Assembly: GCA_028564705.1 (NCBI GenBank)
Contig: JAPXFQ010000494.1
Coordinates: 1,426,001 to 1,490,000, forward strand
Reading direction: 5' to 3'
DNA: 64,000 bases
Source of the DNA: Apricaphanius iberus
Taxonomy: Eukaryota; Chordata; Actinopteri; Cyprinodontiformes; Aphaniidae
The notes under the pieces: generated by a model
The model's database searches: none
Seen by the model: only the letters and a program-made list of their open reading frames with translations
What the model was told of the DNA's origin: nothing
Shown: positions 10,152 through 23,400 of the stretch, one piece after another
Layout of the letters: the number at the start of each line of letters is the position of its first letter
Numbering within the stretch: the stretch's first letter is position 1
Made by a program: the position numbers and the translations under genes

Positions 10152-13100
10152 TTTGTAGTAATTTCAATTACGAATCTTTTCGAGCAAATAAATCAGAAAT
10201 CACTTGACAAACACAGTCCAAATGCACGTCATTAGTTACCATTTAAATTGAATTACTGCATATGTGTGATTCAGGTTGTGCGGCAAAGTGGATCAGAAAA
10301 TATATTTGATCACACTATTGACTTTATTCTATATTTTTTCGGCCAGCTCTTTATACTCTTTACAGTGGAAGGGACTCACACTTTTGACACCTTTCCTGCA
10401 TGACCTTAAGAATACTAAAAAGAAGAGTCATCAGTGACAAAAGTGCCGACAACAAAAATATTCAAACAAGAGAACAGATCATCATATGAACTTATGATGT
10501 TGTGCACTTTTCCTGGAAACCACTTTCATGTAAATCCATGTTTTCCCTTATAGACGAAGATGATGCTTTAGTCTGGGTCGGCATGTTTTATATTTTATTA
10601 TCGCCTGTCTTGCACAGACGCTTGACTCTCTTGAACCCGTCTCCTTTGTCCCACCATGTCATTTATGTCTATGAGCCTCTGCTTCTGCCTGACTGTCTCA
10701 ATGTCTTTATCTTAAGGTTTTAAAAACACCTCTTTCTTTAGAGAGGGAAGTAGGTACAAGGTCTCCTTCCTGACTCCTAATGACCTCTTATTATGCCATA
10801 TTCCCTAGATAACTTTACTAATAATGACTTAATCAATCTATGGAAGTAACCTTGAAGTATCTTTACGTGACACCATGCATCATAGTTTAAAATACCTCTT
10901 TGTTTGATGAGGGGGTGTTCCATCTTTCATCCACAAAGTAAATATTCTCTGCCTCTCAACAAGAACTCCACTCTTTGTCTAATTCAAAGCACCCAGGGGA
11001 ACTTTCAAGCCTGTTGCACATGGATTGCGACTGTCCAGAACATCAAACACACTGTAAGTTATCTAAAAATTTGAAAACAAATGGCTCCATTATTTTATAT
11101 ATTAGTAGTATTGTATCATGGAGATTAAAATTGTTATTTTATTTCATTATATGCGATAAGTAATTTGCATGGTTTTCAGGTAGTACATGTTATATAACAA
11201 TGTCTGCATGTTGCATTACCTTAGTGAATTCAGCTTAGAGTTTTTAAACTGTGAATAACCAATATCCCGGAAGCCTAGTTTTTACTTTTTTACCCATTTA
11301 AAGAGTAAAAGCCACATTTTTTAACTGTCCTTCGAACGCAATGGAGGGCGCTCGTCTGTGATTGGTCAGCCCAACAACAGCTCCAGATCATTACACCAGA
11401 ACGGTGCTCTATAGTTGATGTAATTGGTAGTTACTACATCTTTTGAGCACTAGATAGTTCATATTGCAAGGGCAGTTTATCTAACATGGTCTTTTGGTGA
11501 TTTCAAATACCAGGAGGTGTAGAGAACCACAAAACAGAGTGCTATATTTGTTTGTTTACATGCGCTTTTAGCATATTCAGTGAGCTGCACTTCTAGTAAA
11601 CTGCCTTCCTGCTCAATCCAGACTCGCTATTTTTCAACATTGCTTCTTGAGTGGATGAGCGTTTACAAGCGGGAGTAAAAAAACTTTTGTCAGCCAGAGG
11701 TGTCACAAAGGTTTACACCCCCGGCTGTCTTGTTAGGGAATTGCTTTGCAACACTGACGTACCAACAGAGGACTATAAAAGGAAAACATCTCCGTTAATA
11801 TGTGTTGGTGTGTGTGCAAATTTGCTGTAGGAGAAGTATAAACATGGCTTCAGCGTGCACAGTACTACCACCACAGAGTGACTCAGTGTTTGGGCAGCCA
11901 GGGCAACTGGAGCTTTCCAATGACCATGTAAACCAATCACCTTAAAAGCAAGGACGTCTGGGCCACATCACTCCCATCCATACCATCCCCAAAATCCACA
12001 TATCTAGATATTTTCTGGGTATAGAGATTGTACTGGGTTTTTTTTTTTTGATGGCTATGGCATCGGGCATGAGGTTCACAGAACAATATTTAGCAGGGTC
12101 TTCTTCATGTCGTCTCTGTGACAGGTCCACCATCATTGTGTTGAGCCCAGACTTGGCATCCACTATTACATCCACTTTTACAAAAGGAAAAATAAATAGC
12201 TATGTAAGTGCTTGGATCACAATTTTGGTTACTACTAATTTTCCTCTTTGTTTTCTAGGAATGTTCTTTTTTTAAAGACTTTTACACATAGTGAAGCTAG
12301 CACTTAGCTCAAAACTTTTACATCAGTTCCCTGATTGTTGTACTACCTAGCACGCAGAGCTGAAGTATTTTAAGTATTTAACCAGTATTTTAAAAAACTG
12401 GAATCAAGATGCATTTTCTAAACCTTTGCAATGTAATTAGATTATGTTATTAAGACTTTCAATGTAAAATTGAATTATGAAATTAATGTCAGAATTCTAA
12501 CTTTTTTGCCTCAGGATTCTCACTGTAACTTTAGATTTCTGACCTTTTCTGAGAATTCTGACTTTATCTTCTGAGAGAAATGTTTGAGATTAAAGTATTT
12601 TTCTGTTGTATTGTAGTAATAAGTCATGGGATTCATATTGTACCAGCTAGACTTCAAATAGTAATACTATATCAACATGTTTGTACCTATACTGTCAATG
12701 TTTTGTATGACCCTGATTTTCCGATTTTTCTTCTGCTATACCATATAACAAATTTGGGACATACAGAGAGAAATTCTTTGTACATTCCTTGTTGCACAAC
12801 CTTTCTAGGTCCATGGTTGCTTTTTATGCTGTCTTTTTTATATCTCATGTGATGGGTACGAATAGTTTAGGTCTGATAACAAAGATAACAATAGAAGGGA
12901 CATGTTGTGCCTGCTGGAATATTTCTGTGTTAATTTGGCCACTTGCTTTTTGAGTATGAAATGATGAGCTGTCTTCAATGTATTGGGAGTCAACAAGATT
13001 TTAATTAAAAATCTCGTGATATTCAAAAAATCTTCAAAAAGCTATGCTATTTAAAGTGACAGTGTGTAGTTTTTGCAGTACATCGTTGAAAATAGCCATT

Positions 13101-15600
13101 AAATATTATGTTATAATAATTACATAAAGCACATTAATTGCAACATATTGCCGATATTGTAAAATATGACTTTAAAAATCAGTTTTAAAATACATAGGCT
13201 TTTCAGGGGAAAGCCATATTAGATGACGTCTTTACTTCTACATTCCACTGTGCTTAGTATAGGATTAAGGTACTTTCAACAAATTCATCCTGTTTTATGA
13301 AACCAAAAAGCCGTTACTGTCATAATTTTTCAGGAATAAACAACAACAAATATACTGCTAGTTCTTTGACTAACAATAGTTTCGTTGAAATGCGGAGAAC
13401 TTATTGTGAATGCTGAAAACATCCTGGAGTTAACGATTCCATCTGAATGCATGTTGGAAAAAATGGTAAAGCTGATGACATTGTTCAATTTTTTTAATTA
13501 AAACAAGAAACTAGGTGTCGTGACTACCTTTTTTTGATGCCCTTTTATACCAATATCTGCAGTGGATGGGAACTCTCAGTGGGTTCACAGGGGTCAGGTT
13601 AAACTTTGTTTGTCTGGCCCATCCTCCAAGAGGCAAAGGTCACCAGAGAGTTAGGACAGCAAGAAGTCTCTACTTCTTTTTTGGTCTTGTTTTACTAGGT
13701 AGTAAAGTCTGAGGAGGCTGAATTTATTATTATTTTAAATAGTATTTTACTGAACTATATTAAGCTTCCGTAAGTAGTAATGTAAGAAATGTAAACAAAG
13801 CTCTGATTCTTTTCCATGTGGAATAATTAATCTATTTTTAAAGTTGTACTTGCAAAAGGTATTTTCTCTTATAACTTAGAAACTATACTATTACTGATTA
13901 GGTTAGGTATTTGTTTAGACTGATTTAAAGGAAATAATTGAAATTTGAAAGTAAAAAGGCAAAGGTGGAGACATGTGGTTTGTGGAACTTGACTAGAATT
14001 AATTGTCAATTATGACAGGAAACCATGAAAGAGAAAAAATGAGGTGGAAAGACATGAAAAAAAGTTTTATTTGAAGAGGAAAAAATGTGAAACAAAAACA
14101 GTTTTTAAAATGAACTTAGGGTGTTTCAGGTGCTTTTTTAAATAAAGAGAGGGCTGGTAGCTCCAAAGCATAACAAAATATTAACTGAGCCCAAAGCAAA
14201 AGCAAAAGTGCTTTTGATAGTGTCATTGCTTCCTAAAGTGAAAGTTATGGTGTCAGAGTGCCATCTGCAAAATGTTAATACATTTAACTTTAACAATTAC
14301 TTTTATTTCAGTATAAAGACATAGTTTTGCAGGGTAAATAAGTTTAAAATACAAGACATGAGGGGGCAAGGGCCAGTCAGGCTCATCTATAGCCTCCACC
14401 AATAACAGTTTAGACATAAAAATGTACAATAATAATATCTTTTATTACTGAAAAGCAAATCAGACAAGAAATGCAAAGAAAAAAAACATAGAAGCCCAAA
14501 AAAATATATCTGAAATGTAAGCAAAACAATTACAAAGAAAGAGCCATTTTTATACTTTAGAAAGTTTTATGATAGAGTGTAGAACATGATAAAAGCATTT
14601 CTTTATTGTTGCAACAGCTGTCCTTCCGCATGCTGTTGTCATTTATCAAACCAAGGCAGGTGAAGCAGATAGAAATCTTCTGACAGGCATGCACTTAATG
14701 AAAGATCTAACAAAAGGCAACTGGAAAGCCTCAGGTAAACATGACAAAAGGATAGACCACATGTGATTCAATTAACCGGAACAGGAATCAGCTTGTGACA
14801 ACAGGCAAATGAAATTCAGTAATGTATATATAGAGGGAGAAGATGATTGAGAACAAGCAGAAAATAATCTTTGGAAACATTAGATAAATTAAACAAAGAG
14901 TACAAAAGGTCAAGCAACAGGAAACAAATTAATCGAATGGAATATATATAAATAAGTTTATAAACTTACAAAAGAAAATGACATAAAGAAATAATTCACT
15001 TTCTCTTGTGAAACGTGACAAACAAGGAAGTTAACGCTAAACAATGAGGCTTTCCCACTTACCAACACGTATATGTTTCCATAACCATCCAGTCAATGGG
15101 TTATTTTAAATATTAAAAGTTTAAATTGGGCAGATATGATCTCGTTTCTGATTTTTGAAAATTGTTAAAGAAGTTGCCTCATTTCCTTTTGTAATTTTTA
15201 CTACCACCAACAAATACTTAAAGCCCCTATTTTTTACACCTTCTGAATTCGTTTTTTTAACAGGATCCTTGTTGCTCGTAAAACGGATTAAAAAATAATC
15301 TGCTTTCTGAGCTCTCACCTTAAATTTATGCTGGTATGGTTCCTAACAGTATTTGCCTCCATGTCACAGAAATAGTCTACATTGGCTGGTGTTGCAAAAC
15401 GCAGGAGACAGACAGGTTGTATTTCCCTATATGAACTGTAAAAACAGCTTATCCAGCCAACATTCTTGTGTCCCCTCTAAATTCTTCTTCTTTCAGAGAA
15501 ACACACACATATACATGAATCTTCACAGATTTTCACTTTTTTTCCCCACTTGGGGTAACGTATACTACCTTCCTTGCTAGCAGAGTTTGCCTATAGAAAA
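10152..15600. other. Intergenic AT-rich DNA, little recognised
   Basis: About 5.4 kb with no exon I can support. A degenerate tandem of a TCTGAGAATTCTGAC-like unit lies at about 12485-12580. The motif AAAGTGACAGTGTGTAGTTTTTG at 13054 resembles a transposon end. Short reading frames near 11844 and 12175 match nothing I know. Confidence 0.5.
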
Positions 15601-15611
15601 AGGAAGCCCAT

Positions 15612-15692
15612 CACTTCCTGCCACGATGGGGTCGGTTACTGTTGTAGCTGGAAAAGCTGAGAAAACTAAAGTTCAGTTCTGCATTTTGCAAT
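15612..15692 (+). repeat. Direct repeat, copy 1
   Basis: It contains GATGGGGTCGGTTACTG, AGCTGGAAAAGCTGAG and GTTCAGTTCTGCATTT. The same blocks in the same order occur at 16072-16140. Confidence 0.65.
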
Positions 15693-16071
15693 GGCCAACA
15701 AACCAGTGAGCAGCAGTTGTACGTATGAAGTACAATAAAAGTCAATCGGGAAACTGTTTTTACATGAAAGTAGTCAAACAAATATTCAGATTATGGGTTT
15801 TAAAGGTTTCCATATTCATATACTTTACTGAATGTTTTGCTTGAACAATTAAGGCAGTTCTTATTAAATAAGAGAGATTGTGAACTCAAATAACTAGCCT
15901 CTTCCTGTGGGTAAATATCATACACTTGAGTGGCATAACAACCTTTCCTTACATCACACATGGACATAATATCGATAAATATTTCAAAACATTGGTTTTA
16001 AAAACATCCCTTGCTGAGAATGCTTTTAATTGCCCTGAAAATCGGGCTTAAAAAAGAAAACAGTAAAAGCG

Positions 16072-16140
16072 TTTTCTGCCATGATGGGGTCGGTTACTGC
16101 TGAAGCTGGAAAAGCTGAGCTGAGTTCAGTTCTGCATTTA
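16072..16140 (+). repeat. Direct repeat, copy 2
   Basis: This is a near-identical copy of the block at 15612-15692, about 460 bp downstream, with a small deletion after AAAGCTGAG. Similarity resumes in patches around CCAGTGAGCA (near 16260), so the duplicated unit may have been longer. Confidence 0.65.
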
Positions 16141-16337
16141 TGTTAGGCCATAAAATTAGACTCTTGGTTGTTCAATTTCCTAAGTATTTAAGAAGCTTTT
16201 GTTTTACCATTACCCTCCCTAAAATGTGCAGAGATCGCTTGAAAAGAGCGAAACCATCCAGTGAGCACCGGTGGTATGCAGGCCCAGCGTCATGGATGGG
16301 CCAGGACCATTTACAGATTGGGCCTCCACATGACGGA

Positions 16338-16520
16338 TCACAATGCCTTCTGCAAATGTATTGGCCCAAGGCAACCAACAGAGAGAGCTATAGCTTACAG
16401 TGGTATTGTTTATCAACACTCTGAAAAGATGTAAAATGAACCCATGCATTGCATCTCACCATTCTCACAAAGATGAAATTCATATTTTTGATTTTCTTAA
16501 TGTTTTATAAAGGCTTGTTC
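16338..16520 (+). repeat. Interspersed repeat shared with 9576-9760
   Basis: It has TGCAAATGTATTGGCC, GGCAACCAACAGAGAG and CCCATGCATTGCATCTC, collinear with the copy that adjoins the Harbinger remnant. No coding content. Confidence 0.5.
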
Positions 16521-18660
16521 ACAATGCTTTTGTTTTTCATTTATGTGTAAAGTTTGTGCAAACAGAGCTGTATTATTAAAATTGTTTAGTATATTTTCAA
16601 AAATATATATTTTTTCAGTATAAGTTCATCCAAAATGTTCTAAGGTTTCTGGAGATAATTTGTTTTAAACACAAAATTATATATTACACATATAATGAAG
16701 TATTGGTTTGTTTCCCAAGTTTTTTTTGTCATTGTTTAGCTATTTTGAATCATAAGCAACCTCTGGATTTCATTTGAAAGGTTACATAAAAATATTTATT
16801 TACTTGTTTTTTTTAAAAATCCTACTAAATTTAATTAATTTAAAAAAGACATTGAAGATTAAACTGTTTTGAACCATTTTGAGTAGAGGCATGCTTGCTG
16901 TCTTTTTGGACAGACAGCTAGAAAAAAACGAAGAAAAAAAAATTCGGACAGAATTGGTCTAAGTGCTTTTGTCTGTTGATGTTGCCAGTAATACGAAATC
17001 GAAAACAGGGGCAAATATTACATTTTATGTCTGCCTGTTTATTTTTCTAAAAATCCATGCTTTAAAATTTGCTTTATATTGTATTGGTGGACTAAAACAC
17101 ACTGTTGGATTACAGCATAAAAAGTTACCTTTACCCACTCCAAATTTGACAGTAATAAATAAAATATAAAATTAGAAAATAGTGTTTTGCACGTTCTTCT
17201 ATTTATAGGTCAACAATATGGTTCCAGAAAATGCACCCTATGCAGGGTTTAATGCATAAAAATCTAACAATAATTTGTCAAAACTAAGAATCATAACTGA
17301 CTCTTCTCAAACAAAGCTTCACTGCTTCCTATTTGTTGTATTTTCTTTAGGAAATGTGTCAAAAAGGAATAATTATCACAGAGTTGAATACTAGAATATA
17401 CCCTTAAATAACATTCTGGTCCACACTTCCTACCAGTTGGTGAAAGTAATGCACTGATTTGTTGTTTGGCAGCCTTGAATAATTATCAAGAAGAAGAAGT
17501 GCTAACAAGGGAATGCGAACTGGTAATTATGATGTAAAAATTTGGAGAAATACATGCAAGAAATTAATTTACAAAGGTTTTTGGCAGCCTGGCTGGATTT
17601 AGGAAGACTTGCAGACTAAATATTTTATCGTAGTACATTAACTGGACATAGAATGATTGATTTGATCGAGGTGATGCTTCTGGATGTACAGGCGCAGCTA
17701 AGAAGTGAGTAAGGTGAGTTGGACTCTATATTTTCTTTTCTGAGTGTGTCAGGACAGTTTCAGCAGTGAGTAGAAAGAGGAAGAACATGGCCTGTTGTTG
17801 TGTTTTCTGCTGTTTTCTAGTGTGTTGTATTTACAAAGCCGCTTGTTTGGCGACGTCTACTCATGTCCCTCTGAATCAGCGCAACTTAACCACATCTCGT
17901 GCTGACCGACAAATATCTTCTATAAAGGAAGATGTCTCAGTCATATAGACAAGTTGACACACAGCAGGGTCGTGACAGTGGATCAATCGCTGTTATTTTG
18001 GAGAAAAAAAAGAAACGTCCTGTCCTCCGATTTAGAACAGAGCGATTGTTCGGGAAAACTCCAGAACCTACTGTACCTCAGTCAGTCCCTTTTGAATGAT
18101 GTATAATATGAATATTTACATAGAAAGAGTGTCAAAAAGGGACGTTTTGACCTGCAAATATGTAACACGCTGCCAAAGGTAGGTAAAAAAAACGCAAAAA
18201 AAAAAATAACATATAAATATTGGGCCCACCCAGAATAAGTTGACCCCCTATTTTTTATTTCTGAATGACTCATGCGTTAAACGTTTATCTTACAGGGTCA
18301 CGGATGCCTATCTCCAGCAGTCACTGAGGGACCTATTTTAACGTATTACTGTATTAATGAACAGATATGAAATAAATTAAAAAATGAATCATAATCACAG
18401 GAGAAGATCAAAAAAGTTAGAAAAGGTCAGATCATGTCCATCAAATGTTATTAGCAACTTATATAGCCAGTGATGTTAAACTTAACCTCAGAAAAAACGT
18501 GATTCAAATATGCCTTTTGAGATGACCTAAGAAAATGAATGATTCTAGGTCTGAAATCAGCTTTATTAATAATAATGAATGTGTTTCCTTAAATTTGAAA
18601 AGCTGAGTCTTTGTGGTGCTAATTTTCTCTAATTGAGATTTTTTTTAGTTAAAACGTGGA
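16521..18660. other. Intergenic AT-rich DNA, nothing recognised
   Basis: This 2.1 kb stretch has long A/T-rich tracts. I see no exon signal, inverted-repeat termini or recognisable transposon protein. Confidence 0.45.
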
Positions 18661-19460
18661 AATTATGAGTGAAAATGATCCCACTGTGTTTAACTGAAGG
18701 TAATAGGCCCATTTTGACGATGCCATTTTGCAGATTTCTTCTTTCAAAAACGAATCCACGCAGTCCGGAAAATTACACCCAAGCACTAGTGGAGAGCGTG
18801 CACAACTACAAGCAATCAGCACAAATTACCTTAAATATTAACAAAGGTATGGGGCTAAAAAGGCATTCAAGAGAAGTGAAGGTTGAGAGGGAGGAGAACC
18901 TAGTGGGGAGCACAGAAAAAAACTCCAGAAAGAAGGAAAAACACAAAGCAAAGGTCAACATGAGCATTGAAGGGATAAGGCTTAAAGGACAGGACATGAG
19001 CAGTGCAATCAGATGTGTCACACATCCACGACAAAGTGGTTGTCAGTGCAGCCACGGGAGACCTCTATAAGCATGTCACAGCCAATCTGGAGGGCACACA
19101 AAGAGCTGGTGAGCTTTTAGGCAGCAGGGAGTGATTATGTCTCTCCATGTTGAGCCTTTAACAGCTCACAAGACCCGGTGGTATTGCAGGGAATAACCCG
19201 ACGAAAGAGCTGAGGTGGCACTGATGGATACAAATATGTCTAAGAAGGAGCAGGTGGTTGATTGAAGCAATCTGTTCAGATCACGCGAGAGCCACCGTTG
19301 GGCTGAATGGTCGGCAGTTGGTTCTCAGACAAACCTTTCGTACAGGAGCTGGAAACCTTGAAGCCAGTTCTTCACGCCTGTCACTTTACGGAACAGATGT
19401 TGTGTTGTAGATAAAGTACACAGCAACGGCGGTTAGGGTCAAGAGAGGGTCATTCTTACA
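18660..19460. other. Non-repetitive block with a 133-codon frame, unassigned
   Basis: Base composition becomes more balanced than in the flanks. A plus-strand frame runs 18669-19070, is rich in Lys/Arg/Glu and shows no domain I know. The opposite strand is also open for 71 codons, which points to composition rather than coding. It may be a conserved non-coding element or an old transposon. Confidence 0.3.
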
Positions 19461-19769
19461 ATAAATTTATTTGTGTGATGTTTCCTCTGGGTTCCTGGTA
19501 GATCTTTTCTCTGCAAACAAGTTCTCAAGAGCGGTTGGAGAAGGACCGTCACTTCCACAGCTTCAATTAAATACTGGTTCCAAAACAGGCCCAAAACATT
19601 GTTTCAGTTCCTTTTATAAACCCCCCCCCCCCAAAAAAAAAAATACGATCCTTTACTTTTTAAATGTAAGTATAATGAAATCAAAATGGCTCTTCTTGTC
19701 AACCTTCGTTTGAATTCTAATAAAGCAAATTTACCTGAAGCATTTTTGATGTTTTTGTTACTTTTCAAA

Positions 19770-20151
19770 TAGGGATGCAACGATATCACTTTTTTAAAAA
19801 CCAATACCAAATCGATACTTGGATCAGAGTACTCACCGATATCGAGTACCAATGCCGATACTTCTGGCACACAAAAAAGTGCTATCAGTTGGGAGTCAGG
19901 TTTCATTTTCTTCTCTGCTTGTTACAAGAAATGATAAATAAATACATGATAACAATAGATATTAATAAAAATGATGAAAGAACTTAAATTTAAAGGTTAA
20001 AAACTAATATTTTCTGTGAAATTATCGCTGGATTTCCACATCTGAAGTATCGGTTCATGGTATCGATTAATGTTAGCCAATACCGATACCAGTACATTAG
20101 GCAGTATCGGGGCCGATACCTAATAACAGTATCTGTATCGAAGCATCCCTA
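19770..20151. mobile_element. Complete MITE, TAGGGATGCA-CGATA family
   Basis: The left end is TAGGGATGCAACGATATC and the right end CTGTATCGAAGCATCCCTA. The flanks TTTTCAAA (19762-19769) and TTTTCAAC (20152-20159) match 7 of 8, a probable 8-bp target-site duplication, suggesting an hAT-type origin. The interior carries repeated GATACC/GGTATC motifs. At least four relatives lie in this window (near 9.9, 37.0, 45.0 and 62.1 kb). Confidence 0.8.
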
Positions 20152-21820
20152 TTTTCAACCTTGTCAAGGAAATTTTTGTTGAAACTATAGTAAGTGATTA
20201 TAAATGCTTCCCTGTTACCATGGGTTTCATACTTCACAAGACACACAAGTCCATTTCTCTTGGTTTCTCACCAAAAGGGAAAAGACAAGACAACATGCTA
20301 CTTAGGTAAAGGAGTGGCTGGCCTAGGATCTACATTTTACTGCTCCCAGGCACAGATAGTAGGAAGGTAAGAGAATAAAAAAAAAAAAAATCTCTCCAAA
20401 AAGTGGGATCTCGTCAGGTCCTACTACTACTGTGTGTATGAATACTGTGTATGTTTTTTGGGAGCCAAGAAAAACGTTTTTTTCTTTCTTACCAACACAA
20501 ACTTTAACAAGTTCCACTCTAATCCCTGTTTGGACTTTCACAAGAGTGCTTTCCTCAGAGCAGAAGAGGTTTGTTGGTTCAGGTAGGTCTCACTGAAAAA
20601 AAAGTGAAAACATGTTGAAATACCGTTATTGTCAAATGTCAAGGATGGTCAAAGATCTGTGATGCTGTGGGCCTGTTTCACTGTGAACTGCCATCCTGAA
20701 CTCTACTGAAACAAGAGATTGGTTATCAGTTGTCTTTCAACAAGATTGTGTTCCAGAACATTTGGCCAAATCAGCATAAAAATGAGTTCAGAACAGACAG
20801 AATTAAGCTCACTCTACAAACTATGGACAAAGAATACAGTGAGTACACAGTACTCAAAAACAAGGAAGATTTGAACAATCAAAGAGTCTCTATTTGTTTT
20901 CTAAAATCCTATAGAATACTCAGTAGATCTTGTGTACAAAGTGGGATTATAACTATCAACAGCAGGGACGTAAATGCTCACTCATCACTTGGGATCTTGC
21001 TAAAGACAATGAAAAATCACCCCTCTTACTTAATAGATGAATTTTCTAATTGTTGGATTCTGCTGATGCTGCAAAAGATACATTTATTTCCAAATATCTC
21101 CACTAAAGTGTGGGTCCAATTGGTTAGTTAACCTTCTTTCTAATTCCTTTGTTGGCCACTTAGTGGCAGCAGAAACATGTAAATAGAACTTTCACTTTCT
21201 AGTGAAAAATGTTGTGCCAGTTTGACCATTTACATGATTTTAGGAAAGCTATGGAGTCAAAACTCTTTCTTAGTTTGGTGGTTCTGGTCACACAGGGAAA
21301 AAATATCAAAATCCCAGATCAAATCAATAACATTGCATTAAAATGTATATAAAATGTATGTGAAACTTCCTACTTCCACAGATAGACAACTCAAGGCTTC
21401 TTGTACCTAGGAAGTTTGAGATTCCTTAGTGCTTAGATTGTAAATAACCTTGATAGCCTTATTAGGTTTAAGTATAACCTCATTAGAAAACACAAATTTT
21501 AGATGTATAAATCTGATATTCCCAATCGAGTTTTTCAGAAATGAAGAAGTCTCTTGGATTAGAGACGAAACATTTTCAAGAGAATGAGAAAAGTACAGTT
21601 ACCTTCATTCAAACTTTCAAGATGGGTTACAGTTTAAAAAATGAAAAACATTCATTTTAAACATTTTAGTCTGTCCTCCTTTCCCTGCTACCCTTAAATA
21701 AAATCCAAAACAACCAACAAGGATTTTTTAATATACATTAAACAAATAAACCAAAATAGTTATGTTAGCTCTAAAAATAATCCCATCAATGAGCCACTGA
21801 GAAAAGTATATCTACTCTCA
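20152..21820. other. Intergenic DNA, possible Tc1-like scrap near 20.6 kb
   Basis: About 20640-20790 reads DGQRSVMLWACF and, after frame changes, FQQDCVPEHLAKS, reminiscent of the middle of Tc1-family transposases. The match is weak. The rest of the stretch shows nothing I can name. Confidence 0.3.
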
Positions 21821-21825
21821 ACACC

Positions 21826-21960
21826 ACCATGTGACCACCATAACGCATCTCTGTCACATAGAGTTGATCAGGTTGTGGATTGTGGCCCCAGGAATGTTGG
21901 TCCACTCCTCTTCAATGGTTGTGCAAAGTTGCTGGATATTGGCAGGAAGTGGAACACGCT
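21826..21960 (-). pseudogene. Tc3-like transposase C-terminal remnant
   Basis: The minus strand from 21960 reads RVPLPANIQQLCTTIEEEWT and then NIPGATIHNLINSM before a stop. This matches the C-terminal end of Tc3-like mariner transposases, which usually continues R-R-R-C-x-A-L/V after N-L-I-N-S-M. A stop follows the Met and the rest is degraded. No catalytic region remains, so this is a dead fragment. Confidence 0.7.
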
Positions 21961-22179
21961 TTGACACAGAACACTGGAAACAGAGATCCCGGAGGAACTT
22001 GATGAAGACCCATCTCTGTCTCCAGAGCTATAGAGCAAGCTCTTTCTTTGCCAATGGGTCCTCAGGGGAGAACCATCGAGTCGTCTGCCCAATCACTGTC
22101 CTGTAAATCTGTTCGGCTGTCCTCCGGAACTCCAGGTCCTCAGGTCCTTATGTCCTTTCTGTTCCTGCCGAATCATTGG

Positions 22180-22420
22180 CCGTTTTCTCAATATGCGTAC
22201 TTGTGTGGACTTGTGTACTCGCGTACTTGAGAACGTCATCATCAGCGGCCCAAGTACTGTTCCAATTCTTAAGTACGCATCAAGGCAAGTATGCTCTACG
22301 TTCCCGGAAGTGTTCTCGCTCCGCCCATTTTAGCGAGGATGCATCTAAGCCTCCTTCTGCTGACTTCAGCCAGCAAGGTATCCCACAATGCCTTGCGCTA
22401 CCAGCAGTAGTAAACAGACA
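22180..22420. repeat. Probable transposon end with CpG-rich body
   Basis: It has repeated GCGTACTTG/GTACTTGAG units and ends around GGTATCCCACAATGCCTTGCG, a motif seen in fish inverted-repeat elements. I could not define both ends. Confidence 0.35.
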
Positions 22421-23042
22421 AGGTGAGTGCTAAAATAAATCGCTTTTATATCACCATTAACTCGTAATAAAAAGCAGTTGTAAGATGTTTTTTAGGCGAG
22501 AATGAAGTTGTGCCTTACAGCAACCTGAATGTATGAGGTTGACCCAACATGTTTGCATTTAGTCCACTCAATAAAATTATTTTTTGCTAAATCAACCCAA
22601 ATCAATTGGGTGAAAATGTTTTTTTAGTGTAGATTATTCTGAGCTATCTCTGTAGTTCTGTTGCTATATGTTTAGAGTGCTGAAGGACAAACTGATCACC
22701 TTTCCTTACTCTTCTGCATTCTTCTCTCTGATTTTGCATTAATTAATATTATTTAAACTCTATGTTCTCTTTGTGTTTTTGCTCTTCATAGAACCTAAAT
22801 CTGGTTTGGCTTTCTGTATAGCTGTGGCACCTTCCTGCAGGCTGAGCTTTTTCCGACTATTTGACAATCTCTTTCTATAGCTAATGCATTTTTGCTGCCA
22901 CTAATTGTATGTACTCTCTTTCGTCCTATAGGCTTTTAGGCTCAGAGCTCCTTGTTAAGAAAAATGCTAAAAGGAGATAAATAACTCCTAGATCAGTGCT
23001 TCTGTTCTTCCCGTGTCTCTGTTCTGTTTTCTCAAAACCCCC

Positions 23043-23400
23043 AGTTGGTCAAGGCAGTATGACGCTCACTCTGAGCCAGGTTCTGGTTCTGCTGAGGGTT
23101 TGATCTTGTTAAAGGGGAGTTTTTCCTCTCCACTGTTGCAACATGCATGCTCACTATGAGGGATTGCTGCACAGTCAACACCACAATGGAAGCATTTATC
23201 TTCTTTCACTACACCCTCGTCCAGGAGGAGTGAATCCGGCAAAATCATTGACTTGATGCTGTCCGGTGGATTTCTTGAAATACATTTCTTTCATCCAGTT
23301 TGAATAAAAAACTGAATTTCACTGCATTGTTTGAACTGACTATTTTTGGACAGTGCCTTGAGATGACATGCTGTGAATTTAATATAAAGTTTGTGCAGAC
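23043..23400 (+). repeat. LINE 3'-UTR end (L2-type)
   Basis: It contains AAAGGGGAGTTTTTCCTCTCC, ACATGCATGCTCACTATGAG and CAGTGCCTTGAGATGACATG, the sequence order typical of a widespread fish LINE 3' untranslated end. It ends near AATTTAATATAAAG. No coding part is attached. Confidence 0.65.

Noticed and set aside
20640..20800. A Tc1 transposase pseudogene feature
   Set aside because: Only two short weak matches across frame changes; noted in the regional entry instead.
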